This document shows, one piece after another, positions 48,841 through 60,429 of a stretch of DNA of 64,000 nt (the first letter of the stretch is position 1; each line of letters starts with the position of its first letter). The notes beneath the pieces were generated by a model. That model worked only from the letters and a program-made list of their open reading frames with translations, was not told the origin of the DNA and searched no databases. The position numbers and the translations under genes were made by a program. Source of the DNA: Tigriopus japonicus. Taxonomy: Eukaryota > Arthropoda > Copepoda > Harpacticoida > Harpacticidae. The stretch lies in NCBI GenBank assembly GCA_010645155.1, contig CM021317.1, positions 1,566,295-1,630,294 of the forward strand, read 5' to 3'.

Positions 48841-51685
48841 TCTATCGTTTCAAGCAAAAGAATTAAATGGAATTCATTAAGTGTTTTGGGGTTGATAGGA
48901 AAATCTATATTAAGTATACAACATTTTGCTCAAATTCAAGGACCGGTGTATCTGAGACCGATGTAGAAATGTATCATCAGGTACTTGCGAAATTATTACC
49001 AGTTTTTCAAATAAAAAAATTGTTCCATTAACATTCATTTCTTACATTTTGATCTAGTGTTAATCCTTATTTTAGTGGTATATCAATTTTGAGCATTGCA
49101 AAACTCGTTCATGTTGAAAGAAGATCTTTTTCAAGATGTTTTGTCCTTTTTCTGGTAAATAGCATCCATGTTAACAAATACTGACTATTTGCAAGTCGTT
49201 GAAGAAAGTTTGTTAAGCTAAACATTTACTGGCTAAATGTATGTAAGATATTAGTTTATTTCATTCACTTATTTCTATCTCATGAGAAAATGACGCCTGA
49301 AGAGAGCAAATCTCATTTCAGTTTTTGAAGGTTTTAATTTTGTAATACCAAATAATGTCAAATAACATGCTTGAAAAGGTTCCATATTCTTAACCCTCAA
49401 TCTTCTTCTTTAATGAAAGGAAATACTGACTAACTAAAAGTGTTGTTCAGGAGAAAGTAAATAATAGGTTTAAATACTTTAAATTAATGCAAAGCTTAAC
49501 GTCATTCCAAATTAACTAACAAGTGCAAAAATTGGGCAATTTTCGACAACTGAAAGAAAAGGGTGACGACTGACCGTTTTTCAAGTTCCCAATCTTTTAC
49601 ATTCCTCTTTGTTTCCCAACAAATCCCCACTTGTTCGGTAGCAAAGAGGTCTCTAAATTGTTCTTTTAGATCCATGGCTGATAAGTCTTGAATGGGGGCT
49701 TCCAAGTTTGTGCCAAGACCATTCTGTAATCTCTTCCATCTCCACAATTGTTACGTTTGGATTAAATTGTAATAAAGAAGAAAGAAGTTCATCCAAATTA
49801 TATGTACACATCTAACCAATATTTGACAATTGCATGTTGCAAGAAAAGAGACAAATTTAAAAGAAACTTGAGCCTTTTTGTGGGAAGTAGTCGTGAATCT
49901 CCTTTAATGTCTTTTCAATTCATTGTGAACTTGTCGAAACAGTGTTGAATAAAGAATGCTCTCCTAACCATTTGTCCCCATGGCTGTTCCACAAATTTCC
50001 TCACACGATGTAAACTCATTAACCATTCAGTACGTCCAAACCCTAAAGAGAAGGCGAATGAGACCTTTCTCTTACTGCTTGAGGCAAACTTTGAATAACC
50101 ACACCAAAAACAAGCTCTTATACGTGTCTTTGGGCACTTGGGATGGACTTTGAAGGTCTTTGTATGTAAGAAGGCAAATGTCATCAACATAACAGATTAG
50201 TTTTTTTCGTTTTGCTCCATTTCTCTTCTAAAATTCTGCTCCCAATGGGTGTTCAATATAAAATGGAGTTTTTTGGCCATATAATAAAACAAATTAAAGA
50301 ATATCAACAAATTCAGTGTTTCCTATTGGAAGCAATATGTTTAACCTTCAAAAAAATGTTCATGATAATTGAAAAAGAGGCTTTTACGAAGTCGCTGGAT
50401 GACACTGATGTTCATCTTTCGGATAGAATTCAGGATCCTCGTGGTCAAATACTTCGGATCTTTGGTCCACCAATCATTTTTGTACTCTAGGCACTGAAGG
50501 AGCCGAAAAATTATGAATGGGACGGTATTGGGCCAAGTTGGTTGGGTTCCTTGCTTTCGGCATGCAGTGTATCCTTTTCTACTCAAGATACTCCAGCGTC
50601 TTCTTGGCGGAAATGGAAGACGCCCTATCCGGCCAGAAGGCGGAAGTACACTTCCCAAAGACATGATGCTCCTTTGAGAATGGTAGAAGAATTTTCTTTA
50701 GACACTCCTTCTGGTACACGTGTTGATGGACGGGCAGACCGCTTGGATTGAATCACGGATTTGAAATCCATATGTCTCCAAATGGCGATGTGCGCTATAA
50801 CTTATTGCAAATTTGTTCCTAAACTTATGTTTTACTTCGAGGGTGTGGCACGTTTTTCTTCTCGGAAGTAGTTTACTTTGTTTTTTCCACGATAACCATG
50901 CTTTTTTTTACCGCACAAGCTTACGGAGTGCTTGCTTGGGGTTTCGGCATCATCTTTGTAAGTACTGATAGCACCCGACCATAAAAATAAACAAGTCTTC
51001 CATTTGTAGGGAGTCTACAGAGTAAATTCTTTTTGAAGGGAAAATGAAATTGATTAGACAAAAAATATTAATCAAATTAAATTATCAAAGAAAAAAGTCC
51101 TGAGCAAATTTTGAACCAACTTGATCTCAAATATTTATATTATCTTTTTTGTGTTAAATAAAGGTTTTTTGGTTTCGCTTGAAAGCGGTTCGCTAAAGAG
51201 TTATATAAATATTGAATTGAAAAGCTCCTGACGACATCAAACTATCAAACTTTATTTTATCGCAAAAGATGGTAGTTACGTAGAATTTCTTGAATTCTTT
51301 TTTTGGGCTCTTCATGCTACGGACAACTCAAGAACAACTTATATTTGATGGCACAATCAAAATCAACGAAAGATGAGATGGTTCAATTTCCTCCCATTCA
51401 TTGAAGTTAAACCAACAAGTGCATGTGAAAGATCTTATTCCGTCACAAAATATGGATATTGAAGGCCAAAATTGATATTGTTCCTTTTTAGTATGATATA
51501 ATTTATCCTTCTCATTAGTTCCATCCAAAAGTTCTAGAAAAGACGGGAAAAGGAACAAGCAATGGTTCTGATGTAATGGAGGTTCCATGTACACAGTGTC
51601 AACACTAATTAGGCTCAGATCATGAGCTGCTGTTTCTTAGGAACTGACAACCCCTAATTGTGGTATTGCCAGTGTTTGTTCTCTG
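48841..51685. other. Stretch with possible decayed coding pieces, unproven
   Basis: Mostly AT-rich. On the minus strand, frames at 49747-49502, 50190-49915 and 50664-50341 are polar and protein-like, but they are not joined by clear splice signals, and I recognise none. They could be pieces of a degenerate gene. Confidence 0.25.
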
Positions 51686-51693
51686 ATTCCTTC

Positions 51694-51966
51694 TAGAGGA
51701 CTGACGGACAAATGACACTCCGAAATTATTTTAGAGTCACCTAGCGTCCACAGGGGTTTGAATTTGGAAACACTTAGTTATGTGATTTCAAATCCGCGTT
51801 TTTTAGGGAGTCACTGGCAAAATTGCTCATTCAAGTGCTTTGCTCCAACAATAGCAATGCATGATGAGTCAAGTCACTTGACACATTTGCTGCATGACTT
51901 ATGAAATATTACCAAAGCAAATCTCAACTGACTGAAGTGAAGTGACACTTCTCTGTTAGTCCTCTA
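51694..51966. mobile_element. hAT-like MITE, TAGAGGGCTAACAG family, copy 4 (diverged)
   Basis: A 273-bp element with ends TAGAGGACTGACGGAC and CTCTGTTAGTCCTCTA, flanked by ATTCCTTC and GTTTCTTC (6 of 8 identical). The internal words match the other copies (GGCAAAATTGCTCATTCAAG, GATGAGTCAAGTCACTTGAC). More substitutions than copies 1-3, so it is probably older. Confidence 0.82.
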
Positions 51967-52024
51967 GTTTCTTCTATTCTTGGCTGACTAACGTAACAAT
52001 GTTCGTTGGACAAGTTCAATGTTT

Positions 52025-53607
52025 CGCAGTGTTTCAAAAATTTATTAAATCCTATTAATATTGTTAAGGTTGTTAGAGGATCAGCTCTTACATATTCCCA
52101 ACGAAGACAAATGGGTAAAAAACTAAACCAATAGACCCCGATAAAGAAGGGAGGATGACTTTATTGTCTGAGTGGAACATCTAATTTCGACGCCCCATGC
52201 GTCATTGTGCGGAATTTCATCCCGTTCAATGCCATATTACTCTAACCAACCCAAGAGTAGACTTTCTCCAAGTCCTCAACTAAACATTTCGAGTCCTTAC
52301 CATTCCTTCCACAAACTAATTTTGTGTCATCAGCCAAGAAGCACGGAAATCATGGAGTGGGAGGCTAGCAATGAGAATTATGATTTCCAGCAGAAACGAA
52401 CCATTTGCGTTCTTCTGCAAATGAGACCTGGCTTGCATTGAGAAGAACACGTATTTCAAATTTCAGCCCAATCGAACGCCGGAGTGAAAAGTTATGCCTG
52501 CTCAAACTTATGTACTGAAGAGAGCACAGAATGAATGAACTCGCCCTTTTGTGGTAAAACGATTACCACAAAAGGGCGAGTTCATTCATTCTCGGTAGGA
52601 TTTGCACTGAACTTTGAGCGAGCATAACTTTTGTCTCCGACGTTCGATTGAGCTGAAAATTGAAATACGTATTCTTGTCAACATATGCAAGGTCTCATTT
52701 GCAGAAGAACGTAATTGAATAGCTCTTACTGGAAATCATTATTCTCATTGCCTCCCACTCCATGATTCCAGTGCTTCTTGCATCAGCATATGAAGAAATA
52801 CTGGCTTTTGTTCTAAAATTCTGGAGAGGAGCAATAAAGAGAATAAACAGGAGTGGGCCTGAAATTAAACCTTGTGGAACACCTGACTTGACATCATACA
52901 TGCCACTAAATGATCCTTTAACCTTGACTATTTGCTTCCTCTCACTCATGAAATTATCAATCCAATTCAGGACCTTTCCTTAGATCCCAAACTCTTTGAG
53001 TTGATCGAGCAAAAGACCATGATCTACCTTATCAAAGGCCTTGGCAAAGTCAAAATAGACTACATCAACTGACTCGTGACTTTCAAGCCCCTCAATGATC
53101 TGCTCGATGTGGTCAACTAATTGGGTGACTGTACTAAAATGAGCTCGAGACCCGTGCTGCCCTGGGGGAATGATATCATGAGCTTCCAAATACTCAACAA
53201 GCTTGGACTTCATGATCTTCTCAAAGACCTTTGCAATACTGGAAGTCAGAGAAATGAGCCTATAATTACTAGGGAGTGACTTATCTCCGCCCTTAAAAAT
53301 GGGAACGACATGAGCTACTTTTAGAGAAGAGGGAAACTTGCCCTGAACTAAGATGCAACGCATCAAGTAGGAGAAAACAGGGGCAAGAATCTGTGAACAT
53401 TTCATCAAAAACTGAGATGTCACACCATCAGGTCCAGGAGAACTCGAGAGCTTTAAGCTCTTGATGGCCTCAAAAGCATCTTGATCTGTGACTACCCTTT
53501 TTGGAATCAAAAATACACTTGAGAACTGATCTCCAAGCATATTGGCCATAACCTCACAATCCATGACGGTTTTACCGTCGACCTCAAAAGGTCCTATTGT
53601 TGTGCTT
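52025..53607 (-). pseudogene. 5'-truncated LINE reverse transcriptase with internal deletion and fold-back insertion
   Basis: This is a minus-strand LINE of the same family as the copy at 20.7 kb, extending further 5'. The frame 53564-52980 reads DGKTVMDCEVMANMLGDQFS and SSPGPDGVTSQFLMKC, the RT fingers PIFKGGDKSLPSNYRLISLT, and palm motif A VYFDFAKAFDKVDH. An in-frame TAA then follows EFGI, where the 20.7-kb copy has a sense codon. Reading continues through SGVPQGLISGPLLFILFI to SYAD, where a 446-bp fold-back element is inserted in the catalytic YADD motif. Beyond it the LINE resumes, then jumps about 500 bp, relative to the other copy, to the C-terminal CTTCTTTATCGGG block. It is doubly dead. 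CR1/Jockey superfamily is likely from motif spacing, and the endonuclease region is absent. Confidence 0.9.
52335..52780. mobile_element. Fold-back element, copy A, inside the LINE
   Basis: A 446-bp near-complete palindrome with ends CAAGAAGCACGGAAATCATG and the complement, arms of about 220 bp, and a central hairpin of TGAACTCGCCCTTTTGTGGT against its complement. It is flanked by identical CATCAGC (52328-52334, 52781-52787). Comparison with the uninterrupted LINE at 20.9 kb gives the empty site (ATCATCAGCATATG), which proves insertion and the 7-bp duplication. No coding capacity. A 7-bp duplication with very long inverted repeats recalls Galileo-like P-superfamily fold-backs, but that link is only structural. 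Confidence 0.93.
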
Positions 53608-54139
53608 CATTTTTCTCTTTTAAAAGGATTTTTAAGCGGATTTTTTATTTACGCTACAATTTTGCGAAATGGGAATGTACCCATCCGGACTAACCTCCCA
53701 CTCAACAATGCAAGCCGGAAAAATATCAAAAAACCTGTGACTAAAACAAATCAAGAAGACTTTTTCGGATATTTTTGGATACATGTCTAAGACCAATTTA
53801 AAGTTCTTGGGGGAGAGGCTCAAACTTTTGAGGTTGTTAGATAATTCATATGCAATGGAATGGATTTTATTTGCTTTTCCTTCTAAAAAATAAAAGAAAT
53901 GCGAGGGTTACTGATCCTTTTGGGCGGAATACTTACTTCTTGCTACGTGTATCATAACTATTCATTCACTTGCTTGCACATCAATTAAATGTTCATCGAT
54001 TTTTAGAAATTGTTCATACATTTCTGTGACATTTGTCTTTATAGAACTTTGATCAAATTTCATAGAGGCCCGTACATTCTTCGTGCTTTGACTTCAAATA
54101 TAATGTTCAATAATGCACCAACCTCTAATTAGATGGTTC
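53608..54139. other. Stretch without recognised feature
   Basis: Short random frames next to the 5' truncation point of the LINE. Confidence 0.4.
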
Positions 54140-54950
54140 TAATACCATGCAGAAGGAAAGTTATTCATATGTTCCTTCATTCAAAGAAATCGTCCCCCTC
54201 AGGTTCATCCTAGAAAGTTTTCTAACCCCAAAATGTGAAAGGATCTTGACCAAAGGAAAAATAATGCGCTTCATCATTTTTTCATTTTCATTAAGAATCC
54301 CTAACTTGTAGAAGAAAGGTGTCCTTGAAAAGATGTCTTCTAAGCGACTTAGTAGTACAGTAGATCCAAAAGTGACGCAAGAGTTTGACTCTGTTTAACT
54401 CGAGAGTGAACCTTGCCGAGACCTTCTGACAATATGCAAACACTCCAATGCAAACACGCTTTTCGTTGATGATTTTGTTCCCATGTTTGCCGTTAAAGTT
54501 GTAAAAAGTAATGCTGCAGTTGTTTGAATTTCATTTCAAACCCGCTGAGACTCGCCCAATCTTTTGAACAAGGAAAAAGGCTCAATATCGGCCCTGTCAA
54601 ATGGATCACAGAGAATTTTGATCCAAACTTTCCCAGTCAAATCTGATAGTGCTCCAAATAAAGACCTCCTGTTTTTCATTTCATGGCCTTTGAGCACTAA
54701 ATGATTGTAAACGAGCACACCTGTCAGAATCATGGGGAACAGAAGCCCGCATAATATCTGCACTTGATTGCTATTTTCATTACCAACACTGAGGGTACCC
54801 GCAAAGTCACGCAACAGAATCGTGATCAATGTCGAAAAAACGGTGGAACCTCGGAAATTGACTCGAGGCCAAAGACCTCCCAAAGTGAAAGATCGAGGTT
54901 GTCAAAAAAGCCACGGTCACAATTATGGAACAAGGAGGAATATTAGGGGA
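54140..54950 (-). pseudogene. Possible decayed ionotropic-receptor-like gene fragment
   Basis: Minus-strand frames read in sequence: IIVTVAFLTTSIFHFGRSLA (hydrophobic, M1-like), then after a one-base shift at a T-run STLITILLRDFAGTLS and ILCGLLFPMILTGVLVYNHL (M2/M3-like), a polar region ending IEPFSLFKRLGESQR, and after another shift ITFYNFNGKHGNKIINEKRV and following residues. The order hydrophobic segment, short re-entrant-like segment, hydrophobic segment, then an extracellular lobe fits divergent arthropod ionotropic receptors, but spacing is off by tens of residues and no ligand-binding signature is seen. The frames have no usable start codon. It may be another membrane protein or chance. 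Confidence 0.22.
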
Positions 54951-56809
54951 CAATTTAGGTTTTTGGCGAAAACACAGATCTCAACAGATGCGAGAAATTT
55001 CACATTTTGAAGGACCGACCAATGGTTGCCCGAATAATACAACATTTTTAAAGATGATACTCCTGAGCATGTCCAAAGAACTGTACCGTAGAGGTGCAAA
55101 ATGGGACGACACTTTTAGTTTTAATTTCTTGAAATAGCTTGTTATTGGTTATCAAGTAAACTTATTTTAGAGAGGCTACAACGCTTCAGAATGATTTATA
55201 ATTTTGCAATGTCAACAGTTATTCCAAAATGTTCTGGTTTTATGTTCTTCAAATCGTATTCTGTGATCATAGTCAATTAGTGTTTCATTCAGAAAGAACA
55301 GCTTTGCTCAGTATCAACTTTAAAGTGGCCCTCAAAATGATAGGTGGGTCTAGCTCACTATGTCACCTCTGGGATCTCTATGAAATAAAAAGGATGCTTA
55401 CCTGGAATCCCGGTCCCATGTTAGGCGTTTATATTATCTAGGAGCTGAAAAGTAGTGTCCAAGGTCAGAACAACCACTTTGATCTCCTCGACCTGGTTTG
55501 ACCTGATGCATGCATGGCCTTTAAAGAAATCGAATCAACCCCGACCTTTGCTGTGAAAATGCACTTCACCTTGACACCTTTAATTCCGACATACAAACTT
55601 TCTTTGTGGAATTGATGGGGAGAAAAGTTTGGAAGGAGGATGGAAGAACACTTTGCAAAAATGTCATGGATGAAGTCCCAGATCAAAAGCTGCTTCTTCG
55701 ATTAGCACCGAAGGAGAATGGTGGTTTTATTTTCTTTGGAAATAGATACGGAAGCGCGAACCTCAAAAGATAGAAGAACCTCAGAAGATTGGAACTAGTA
55801 GTTCCAAATAGACGTGTTCGCTTTGGAACAGACCGGGAAACTGAAGAATACCCAAACCGATTCAAGGGCGGTTCGTTTGTTCACTGCGTTCCCTCGCTCA
55901 TCTCGCGATCCTCGATCCTCGAGAAATTGAGACCGAAGGGGGAACACTGAACGGGAACGAAAAGAAAGAAAAAAAAGAGAGCGAGGAACACTGATCTATA
56001 TCAAAGGAATGGCTCGAACACGTGCACCAACTTTTTCATAGTTGAGAAACCAAACTTAGATAGGTGACATGACTTAGATGATGGTGTTTTAATTGATTTA
56101 ATATTTTGGCAAATTTTGTTTTCATGTTGATTAATGTACACTTTAGGCGCTATCTGGATGAAATATAACAAGTCTTCTAAAATATGAAAACTTGACCAAA
56201 AATGCAAAATCAAAAGTGCCTCAGATGTTTTAAATAACACTAGTTGTTAATTATGATCCTTTGTCAATCAGGAGACGGTTTTTAGATGCTCCTCTATTCT
56301 TGCTTTGCAATTTTCGTTTGTTCACATTGATTTTTCTAGCTAATAAAGGGGCAAGATCAATTTCGTTTGCCTCATGAATAGGTGATGGTCAATTTCTTGA
56401 AAATAAAATAATCTGCCATCCTCCAAAAAATATACAAACGCTAACAAAATATGTCAAAAAATCAGTTATAAAAAATTACAAAAATACCTTTGAGGTATAA
56501 AAAACAATTAACTCATGAAATCGCAACAAAAAGGGTAGATAGAACAATTTGAAACTAAAAAGACTAATAATTGATACTGTTATAGGCTCATGCCTATCTG
56601 TGATGTTCATAAATGGAGGGGACAGATAAAAAGTAAAGGATTAAAACTAGCAAGCGGAAAGTGGAGTAAATGATCTTTTAAGGGCTAGAATCCTCATGTT
56701 CTTGAAATTTCCATCCCTGCTTATCTAGAGAATGCCCCACAAAATGCCTAAGAAAATCATGAATTCTCTTTTTCAGTAAATTTGACGTCCGAAGCAATTT
56801 TTACAATAA
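54951..56809. other. Stretch without firm feature
   Basis: 55440-55900 is less AT-rich and has a 73-codon minus frame without recognisable domain. The rest is AT-rich. GGAACA/GAACAC words and a purine-rich run occur near 55930-55990. Confidence 0.3.
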
Positions 56810-56816
56810 GTTTTGA

Positions 56817-57266
56817 CAAGAAGCATTGGAATCACGGAGTGGGAGGCTAGCAATGAGGACAATGATTTCCAGTAAGAACAGTTCAATTACGTTCTTCTGC
56901 AAATGAGACCTTGCATATGTTGACAAGAATAAGTATTTCAATTTTCAGCTCAATCGAATGTCAGAGACAAAAGTTATGCTCACTTAAAGTTCAGTGCAAA
57001 TCCTACCGAGAATGAATGAACTCGCCCTTTTGTGGTAATCGTTTTACCACAAAAGGGCGAGTTCATTCATTCTGTGCTCTCTTCAGGACATAAGTTTGAG
57101 AAGGCATAACTTTTCACTCCGGCATTCGATTGGGCTGAAATTTGAAATACGTATTCTTCTCAATGTAAGCCCTGTCTCATTTGCAGAAGAACGCGAATGG
57201 TTTGTTTCTGCTGGAAATCATAATTCTCATTGCTAGCCTCCCACACCATGATTTCCGTTCTTCTTG
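56817..57266. mobile_element. Fold-back element, copy B
   Basis: A 450-bp palindrome of the same family as 52335-52780, flanked by identical GTTTTGA (56810-56816, 57267-57273). This confirms the 7-bp duplication and the CAAGAAGCA...TCTTG ends independently. Confidence 0.93.
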
Positions 57267-57362
57267 GTTTTGACTACTTCCCGGTGAAAAAGAGACATAC
57301 CTCTAATTAGAGACGAAAAGAAATTTTTTAGAGTGCAAATTGATATCCAAATCAGGCTTGAT

Positions 57363-57751
57363 CAGGGGAATATACCCAGGATCCCTGGGACGGAATTTTC
57401 CAGCTCTAAAAACGGGATTTTCTACACTTTTCCAAAAAAATGATCTTTGTACGGGATTCAGGGACAGGATTTTCTTGTTCGAAACGGGATTTCTAAAATT
57501 TGAACGCTTTTAAAAAGTGAAAATGGACAAAATAAAGGGAAACTCTTTCAATGATACGTAACTTCACCAAAACATCTGTTTCCAATGTCTTATCCTATTA
57601 ATACACAAATCAAAATTACGATTTCTATACCCGATAAAGAAAATTGAAAATCCCATAAAGCCTAGAAAATCCCGATTTATCCGGATTTATCCCTTCCTTG
57701 GGATCCCAGGGACGAGATTTTCTTCGACGGGACGGGATTTAACCTACCCTG
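57363..57751. mobile_element. Possible hAT-like element with CAGGGGAATATACC end
   Basis: The left end CAGGGGAATATACCCAGGAT and the right end (…AACCTACCCTG) are inverted, with GGGACGGAATTTT / CGGGATTT words arrayed near both ends. The flanks (…TTGAT / ATCAA…) extend the terminal palindrome, but no clear 8-bp duplication is visible. The interior has many CGGGATTT units. Confidence 0.6.
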
Positions 57752-58480
57752 ATCAAAATAGCTTCGCATCCAGATGCTTGGTAAATTTGGCTATTTTACA
57801 TCGATTCATATTGAAATTTTCTTTTCTCCATTTGGTGGATTGCAAATAAAGATGTGTTACCTATTGGCGCCTTGATCTTAACTCGATATTTCGGGTTTGT
57901 GATTAATGATCAATCCAAGACATGCTTCCAAACGTCTCTTTACTCTTGACCATTAGGGTTGCAAAAAATGCCATTTTCGCAAGGTAAAAATACTAGCTTC
58001 ATTACAATTGTCATAAATTTACAAATTAGACCCCATTAGAGAGGTGGGCTGTTGCCTAAATCGGCACTAGGACGCCATCTGCTTTAAGTGTATCCAGTTT
58101 TTGAGGTGTTGACTACTCTTGAGTGTCATAAAAAATATTGCAATTTTCTGCTTTTTTCGCATGCCACTTACTCGATTATCTTGGCTCAAATTGAGCAATG
58201 AACACAAGATATAGAAGCCAAAGCCTTTCAAAAATTTCTGTTCATGACGATTAATTTTGGATTCTAAGTTTGGAGAGACTGGAAGAGCTTTGATCATGGC
58301 AGTTTTTGCAACGATTGTGGCGCAGCCTGACTAGCCTACAAAGCTCAAAAATCGTGCCCGTACTTTACACGTCTCCTTAGAACCACTGGATAAACACAAA
58401 ACATGAATGACCAAACTTCACCCTCACATTCCTCTTTTCGAGCTCAGTGACGTGAATGGAAAGCACACTAAGAGAAAAAA
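57752..58480. other. Stretch without recognised feature
   Basis: AT-rich, short random frames only. Confidence 0.4.
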
Positions 58481-58499
58481 AAGACGACTCGGAAAGAGT

Positions 58500-58991
58500 C
58501 GAACGGACTTAAAACCATTTTAGCACACCAGGCCTCTTTTGTGTTTTGCTTCGTCTTTATTTTGCTTAAGGTGTAAAGCAAAAGCAGACGGTGTCGTCGT
58601 CGACGTCATCGTCGCCTTTGTGCTCGTGAGCTTAATAAATTCATTGAAAAGCGAGATGTTCCGACAAAACTCCGGGATTTTCTTGAGCCCGGCTTTCGAA
58701 CTAGCTTGCTCTCCAATCCAAGTTTGGCTGTCTGTCGATCCATTAGAAATTCCAACAGAGGATCGACGCAATGAACTGGAAATCTGCAGATCTCCATTTT
58801 GGGTGGTACAAGTGGTGGAGAGGGAAAAAATCAAGGGTATCAAACTGCATTCTCGACCAGATGAAAAAAGATGGTCAGGCGGAATGTCAGTGTTGGATAA
58901 AAGAATCCCATTCTTAGGCAAAATCTCATGTGTCGGGGATTCTCGTCGAAGAGCCATTCACATACCGAGAAAGGACATTTGCGTGCTTTAA
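58500..58991. other. Less AT-rich island open on both strands
   Basis: Frames of 150 codons (plus, 58539-58991) and 145 codons (minus, 58957-58520) overlap almost completely. Composition is clearly less AT-rich than the neighbourhood, with CGTCGTCGACGTCATCGTCG near 58593. Neither product has a domain I recognise, and symmetric openness suggests composition rather than selection. It could be a first exon or a CpG-containing regulatory island. Confidence 0.25.
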
Positions 58992-59349
58992 AATACCATC
59001 GAACGAAGTGGGAATTGGGATTTAAATAGACATTCTCATTCCACTATCTGTGCTTGAAATTGGAGGACGTTATGCACTTAATGCGAACTTGACTGCACTT
59101 GAAACTAAGACCATCATATCTGGAATGGGATCTTGTTGTATGACAAAATAGATGTTAACTTCTGACTTTAAAGTGGGTTTTTGGGTTTGGCCTTTTTTAA
59201 ATAATTACTGGACCGTTAACCGTTCTCTTAATCATAAAGTATTACCATAGTGTAAAAGGTATTCATTCCATTGACTGAATGGTAGTTTAATGAAACGTTC
59301 AAAAACTGCAAGAAAGGGGATTTCCGATTCTTTTTCATAAGTATTACCC

Positions 59350-59500
59350 ACTTCTGATATGTTTCAAGTTCATAGTGCTGCTATGTTTAACTTTCACTTT
59401 CCTTCTAAAAAGTTTGGTTGTGGCAAACTTTTGACCCTAAGCCTTAAAAGAGCCAGGATGGCAACACTATCCTAAATTATGGACGTTAAACACATCACGA
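59350..59500. mobile_element. Diverged copy of the TAGTGATGTG inverted-repeat family
   Basis: CTTCTGATATGTTTCAAG on the left and AAACACATCACGA on the right match the two ends of the 934-1240 element, and the inner TTTGACCCTAA and GGCAACACT words are shared. Shorter and without a readable target duplication. Confidence 0.5.
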
Positions 59501-59904
59501 GAATTTATCTTTCATTTACTTCATGAAATTGATTGTCATTGAAAAATATGCCCTTTTTGCCAGTCTCTAATTATCAAATAACTGATTATATTTTGATATG
59601 TAGCTGTGAACTAAATAAATGTGAAATAATTGGTCAAGATGTCAACTTTTTTGATTGACGATGCCTATCTCAAGTATTTAGCTCTTCTTCAGCTGTCGTC
59701 GTAAAATCTTCGCTTGATTTTACATGCTTGCGTGTTTTTGAATACCTAGCCAACTTTCTTTTAAGCTAGATTTTTTCAATCAATTTAATTGCCTAGCTCT
59801 TTTCTCTTAAAGATCCTTTTAGCATTTCGATACTGCTCACAAAAATAAATAAAATCGAGGTTAAAATTACTCGTAACTTGACGATCAATCTAAATTCGAT
59901 TAGC

Positions 59905-60353
59905 CAAGAAGCACTGGAATCATGGAGTGGGAGGCTAGCAATGAAACAATGATTTCCAGTAAGAACAATTCAATTACGTTCTTCTGCAAATGAGACCTTG
60001 CATATGTTGACAAGAATACGTATTTCAATTTTCAGCTCAATCGAACGTCGGAGACAAAAGTTATGCTCACTCAAAGTTCAGTGCAAATCCTACCGAGAAT
60101 GAATGAACTCGCCCTTCTGTGGTAATCGCTTAACCACAAAAGGGCAATTTCATTCATTCTATGCTCTCTTCAGTACATAAGTTTGAGAAGACATAACTTT
60201 TCACTCCGGTATTCGATTGGGCTGAAATTTGAAATACGTATTCTTCTCAATGCAAGCCATGTCTCATTTGCATAAGAACGCAAATGGTTCGTTTCTGCTG
60301 GAAATCATAATTCTCATTGCTAGCCTCCCACTCCATGATTTCCGTGCTTCTTG
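59905..60353. mobile_element. Fold-back element, copy C
   Basis: A 449-bp palindrome, same ends and central hairpin as copies A and B, flanked by GATTAGC / GATAAAC (5 of 7 identical, decayed duplication). The strongest differences between its arms are in the central hairpin (CTTCTGTGGTAATCGCTTAA). Confidence 0.9.
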
Positions 60354-60429
60354 GATAAACTCAATCAGAAAGAAAACTGTTTTGTTTGCCTTTGCCTATT
60401 GCTTAAATTGGTGTCCATGAAACTTTCCT

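Noticed and set aside
58476..58563. Possible serine tRNA on the minus strand (TGCTAA, GTTCGACTC, then a T-run)
   Set aside because: B-box-like word and T-rich terminator are present, but there is no D-arm/A box and the T stem does not pair; not supportable as a tRNA.
52335..60353. CRISPR-like array from the repeated palindromes
   Set aside because: Only three long elements with individual target duplications and no regular spacers; they are transposable elements in a eukaryotic genome.
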